A stretch of DNA of 64,000 bases from Prunus persica (taxonomy: Eukaryota; Streptophyta; Magnoliopsida; Rosales; Rosaceae): assembly GCF_000346465.2 (NCBI RefSeq), contig NC_034012.1:20533816-20597815 (forward strand). The letters run 5' to 3'. Below the pieces are notes generated by a model. The model saw only the letters and a program-made list of their open reading frames with translations, was not told the origin of the DNA and made no database searches. Below, in pieces: positions 61,049 through 64,000 of the stretch. The stretch's first letter is position 1; each line of letters starts with the position of its first letter. The position numbers were made by a program, and so were the translations under genes.

Positions 61049-64000
61049 TCCGATCTCTAGAACTATGCAATACACCAATCACTCCATCGCATAATGAACT
61101 TCGTACGACTCTGAATTGTCCGATTTCATGGACGAATTGATATCGGTTTGAGTCCAAAACTTAGGGAACGTCATAATATGGTCGGAGGAGTCATTGGTGA
61201 GTTTTGAGTGAAATCCAATGGCTAAAACTATGCAATACAACAACCACTCCATTTCAAAATGAACTTCGTACGAACCTGAATTGTCCAATTCGATGGACCA
61301 ATCGATATCGGATTGAGCTCAAAACTTGGGGAACATCATAATATGGTGGGGGGAGTCATTTGGTGGGTTTTGAATGAAATCCAATCTCTTGAACTATACA
61401 ATACACCAATCACTCCATTTCAGAACGAACTTCATATGGACCTGAGTTATCCGATTTCATGGACCAATCGATATCGGATTTAGTCCAAAACTTAGGGAAC
61501 GTCATAATATAGTGGGAGGAGTCATTTGGTGAGTTTTGAGTGAAATCCAATGGCTAAAACTATGTAATAGAACAATAACTCCATTTCATAATGAACTTCG
61601 TACGAACCTGAATTGTCCGATTCCATGGACCAATCAATATCGGATTGAGTCTAAAACTTGGGGAATATCATAATGTTGTGGGAGGAGTCATTTTGTGAGT
61701 TTTGAGTGAAATCCAATGGCTAAAACAATGCAATACACCAACCACTCTGTTTCATAACGAACTTCGTACGAACCTGAATTGTCCGATTCCATGGACCAAT
61801 CGATATCGGATTGAGTCCAAAACTTGGGCAACATCATAATGTTGTGGGAGGAGTCATTTTGTGACTTTTGAGTGAAATCCAATAGCTAAAACTATGCAAT
61901 ACACCAACCACTCTATTTCAGAACGACTTTCGTATGAACCTGAATTGTCCGATTTCATCGACCAATCGATATCGGACTGACTCCAAAACATAAGGAACAA
62001 CATAATATGGTGGGAGGAGTCATTTGGTGAGTTTTGAGCGAAATCCAATGGCTAAAACTATGCAATACAACAAGCACTGATTTCATAACGAACTTCGAAC
62101 GAACCTGAATTGTCCAATTTCATGGACCAATCGATATCGGATTGAGTCCAAAACTTGATGAACATCATAATATGGTGGGAGGAGTCATTTGGTGAGTTTT
62201 GAGTGAAATCCAATGGCTAAAACTATGCAGTACACCAACCACTCCATTTCTTACCGAACTTCGTACGAACATGAATTGTCCAATTTTGTGGACCAATTAA
62301 TATCGGATGGAGGCCAAAACTTAGGGAACATCATAACATAGTAGGAGGGGTCATTTGGTGGTTTTCATTGAAATCCAATCTATAGAACTATGCAATACAC
62401 CAACCACTCCATTTCTTAACGATCTTCGTACGAACCTGAATTGTACAATTTCTTGGGCGAATCGATATCGGATTGAGTCCAAAACTTGGGGAACATCATA
62501 ATGTTGTGGGAGGTTTCTTTTGGTCGGTTTTCAGTGAAATCCAATCTATAGAACTATGCAATACACCAACCACTCCATTTCTGAACGAACTTCGTACGAA
62601 CCTGAATTGTCCAATTTCATGGGCCAATTGAAATTGGATTGAGTCAAAAACTTGGGAAACATCATAATATTGTGGCAGGAGTCATTTGGTAAGTTTTTAG
62701 TGCAATCCGATCTCTAGAACTATGCAATACATCAACCACTCCATTTTAGAATGAATTTCGTACGAACCTGAATTGTCCGATTTCATGGACGAATCGATAT
62801 CGGATTGAGTCCAAAACATAGGAAACGTCATAATACGGTGGGAGGAGTCATTCGGTGTGTTTTTCGTGAAATCCAAAGGCCAAAACTATGCAATAAACCA
62901 ATCACTCCATTTCTTAACAAACTTCATACAAACCTGAATTGTCCAATTTTGTAGACCAATCGATATCGGAATGAGTCCAAAACAAGGGGAACATCATAAT
63001 ATGGTGGGAGGAGTGATATGGGGAGTTTTGAGTGAAATACAATCTCTAGAACTATGCAATAAACCAACCACTCAATTTCAGAACGAACTTCGTACTAAAA
63101 TGAATTGTCCAATTTCAAGGACCAATCGATGTCGAATTGAGTCCAACACTTGTGGAACATCATAATATTGTGGGAGGAGTGATTTGGAGGGTTTTGAGTT
63201 AAAATATAATCTCTAGATCTATACAATACACCAACCACTCCATTTCAAAACGAACTTCATACGAACCTGAATTGTCCGGTTTCATGGACCAATCGATATC
63301 GGATTTTATCCAAAACTTGAGGAACATCATAATATGGTTGGAGGAGTCATTTGGTGAGTTTTGAGTGAAATCCAATGGCTAAAACTATGCAATACACGAA
63401 CCACTCCATTTCTTAACGAACTTCGTACGAACATGAATTGTCCAATTTCGTGGACCAATCAATATTGGATTGAGTCCAAAACTTAGGGAACATCATAACA
63501 TAGTGGGAGGTTTCATTTGGTGGGTTTTCAGTGAAATCCAATCTACAAAACTATGCAATACACCAACCACTCCATTCCTTAACGAGCTTCGTACGAACCT
63601 GAATTGACCAATTTCATGGACGAATCGATATCGGATTGAATTTAAAACATGGGGAACAACATAATGTTGTGGTAGGAGTCATTTGGTGAGTTTTGAGCGA
63701 AATCCAATGGTTAAAACTATGCAATAACCAACCACTCCGTTTCTTAACGAAGTTCATACGAACATGAATTGTTTGATTTTGTGGACCAATCAATATCGGA
63801 TGGAGTCCAAAACTTAGGCAACATCATAACATAATGGGAGGTGTCATTTGGTGGGTTTTCAGTGAAATCCAATCTATAGAACTATGCAATACACCAACCA
63901 CTCCATTTCAGAACGAACTTCATACGGACCTGAATTGTCCAATTTCATGGACCAACTGATGTTGGATTGAGTCCAAAACTTGGGGAACATCATAATATAG
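61049..64000 (+). repeat. 166-bp satellite array to the window end
   Basis: About 18 monomers in + orientation. They belong to the right copy of the long-range duplication and continue beyond the window. No gene is seen. Confidence 0.96.

Larger units (their letters stand above)
60060..64000 (+). repeat. Long-range segmental duplication, copy 2
   Basis: Partner of 27990-32000. Matching landmarks are AATTTCCCAATTTGATGGAC (60162), AAATCGGGATC (about 60346), AATAGAACAATAAC (about 61566), AAAACATAAGGAACAAC (61985), GATTTGGAGGGTTTTG (63181) and GATTTTATCC (about 63303). It is interrupted by the LTR-A fragment at 60877 and runs off the window end. Confidence 0.8.

Noticed and set aside
1236..63165. 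Well over a hundred ~64-codon open frames on both strands with similar proteins (for example MSPKLGEHHNMVGG on + and MDFTQNPPNDSSHHIMMFPK on -)
   Set aside because: They recur every 166 bp, and 166 is not a multiple of three, so each frame runs into the next monomer and stops at a fixed place (TAA in CATCATAAT). The apparent starts are TTG, not ATG. Many monomers break them. Opposite-strand frames in the same bases share the sequence constraint. They are a property of the satellite, not genes.

Overview
This window is a satellite-DNA block from a flowering-plant nuclear genome. About 50 kb of the 64 kb is one tandem repeat with a 166-bp monomer, roughly 300 copies. The plant origin is inferred from the inserted elements: large TG...CA long terminal repeats (LTRs), 5-bp target-site duplications, an Athila-like gag, and a primer-binding site complementary to the 3' end of tRNA-Asp. 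The monomer length, density, higher-order duplications and Ty3/Gypsy insertions suggest a (peri)centromeric array. I recall a repeat of about 166 bp being reported as the putative centromeric satellite of Prunus, but I cannot confirm a sequence match, so the genus is only a guess. I find no host protein gene, tRNA, rRNA or CRISPR array.

Layout, taking '+' as the strand on which the monomer reads CCAATCGATATCGGATTGAG: 1-32848 is a '+' array. It is interrupted by an assembly gap (1880-2128), a 193-bp LTR-A fragment (7814-8006), a complete solo LTR-A with perfect target duplication (10998-12821), a second gap (16385-16537), a complete solo LTR-C with perfect target duplication (21997-24609) and a short unrelated LTR end (27031-27191). 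A rearranged composite retroelement lies at 32849-36169. After it the satellite runs in the opposite orientation from 36170 to 40847, about 28 monomers. An internally deleted Athila-like element (40848-43385) ends this inverted block, and the array is '+' again from 43386 to 64000. That last part carries a truncated LTR-C (56475-58817) and a small LTR-A piece (60877-61048).

The only recognisable protein-coding remnants are two retrotransposon gag relics: an Athila-type gag at 42416 (+) and a glutamine/proline-rich gag-like frame with two stops at 33036-33725 (-). The many ~64-codon open frames on both strands follow from the monomer sequence and are not treated as genes.

The most interesting structure is the inverted block. 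Both orientation switches fall exactly at retroelement termini. At the left one, the same satellite/LTR-A junction occurs twice as a mirror image, which suggests an inverted duplication rather than two independent insertions. The array also records its own amplification: near-identical copies spaced at 332, 498, 831, 996, about 1660 and 1638/2136 bp, and a duplication of about 4 kb separated by about 32-33 kb (28-32 kb versus 60-64 kb).
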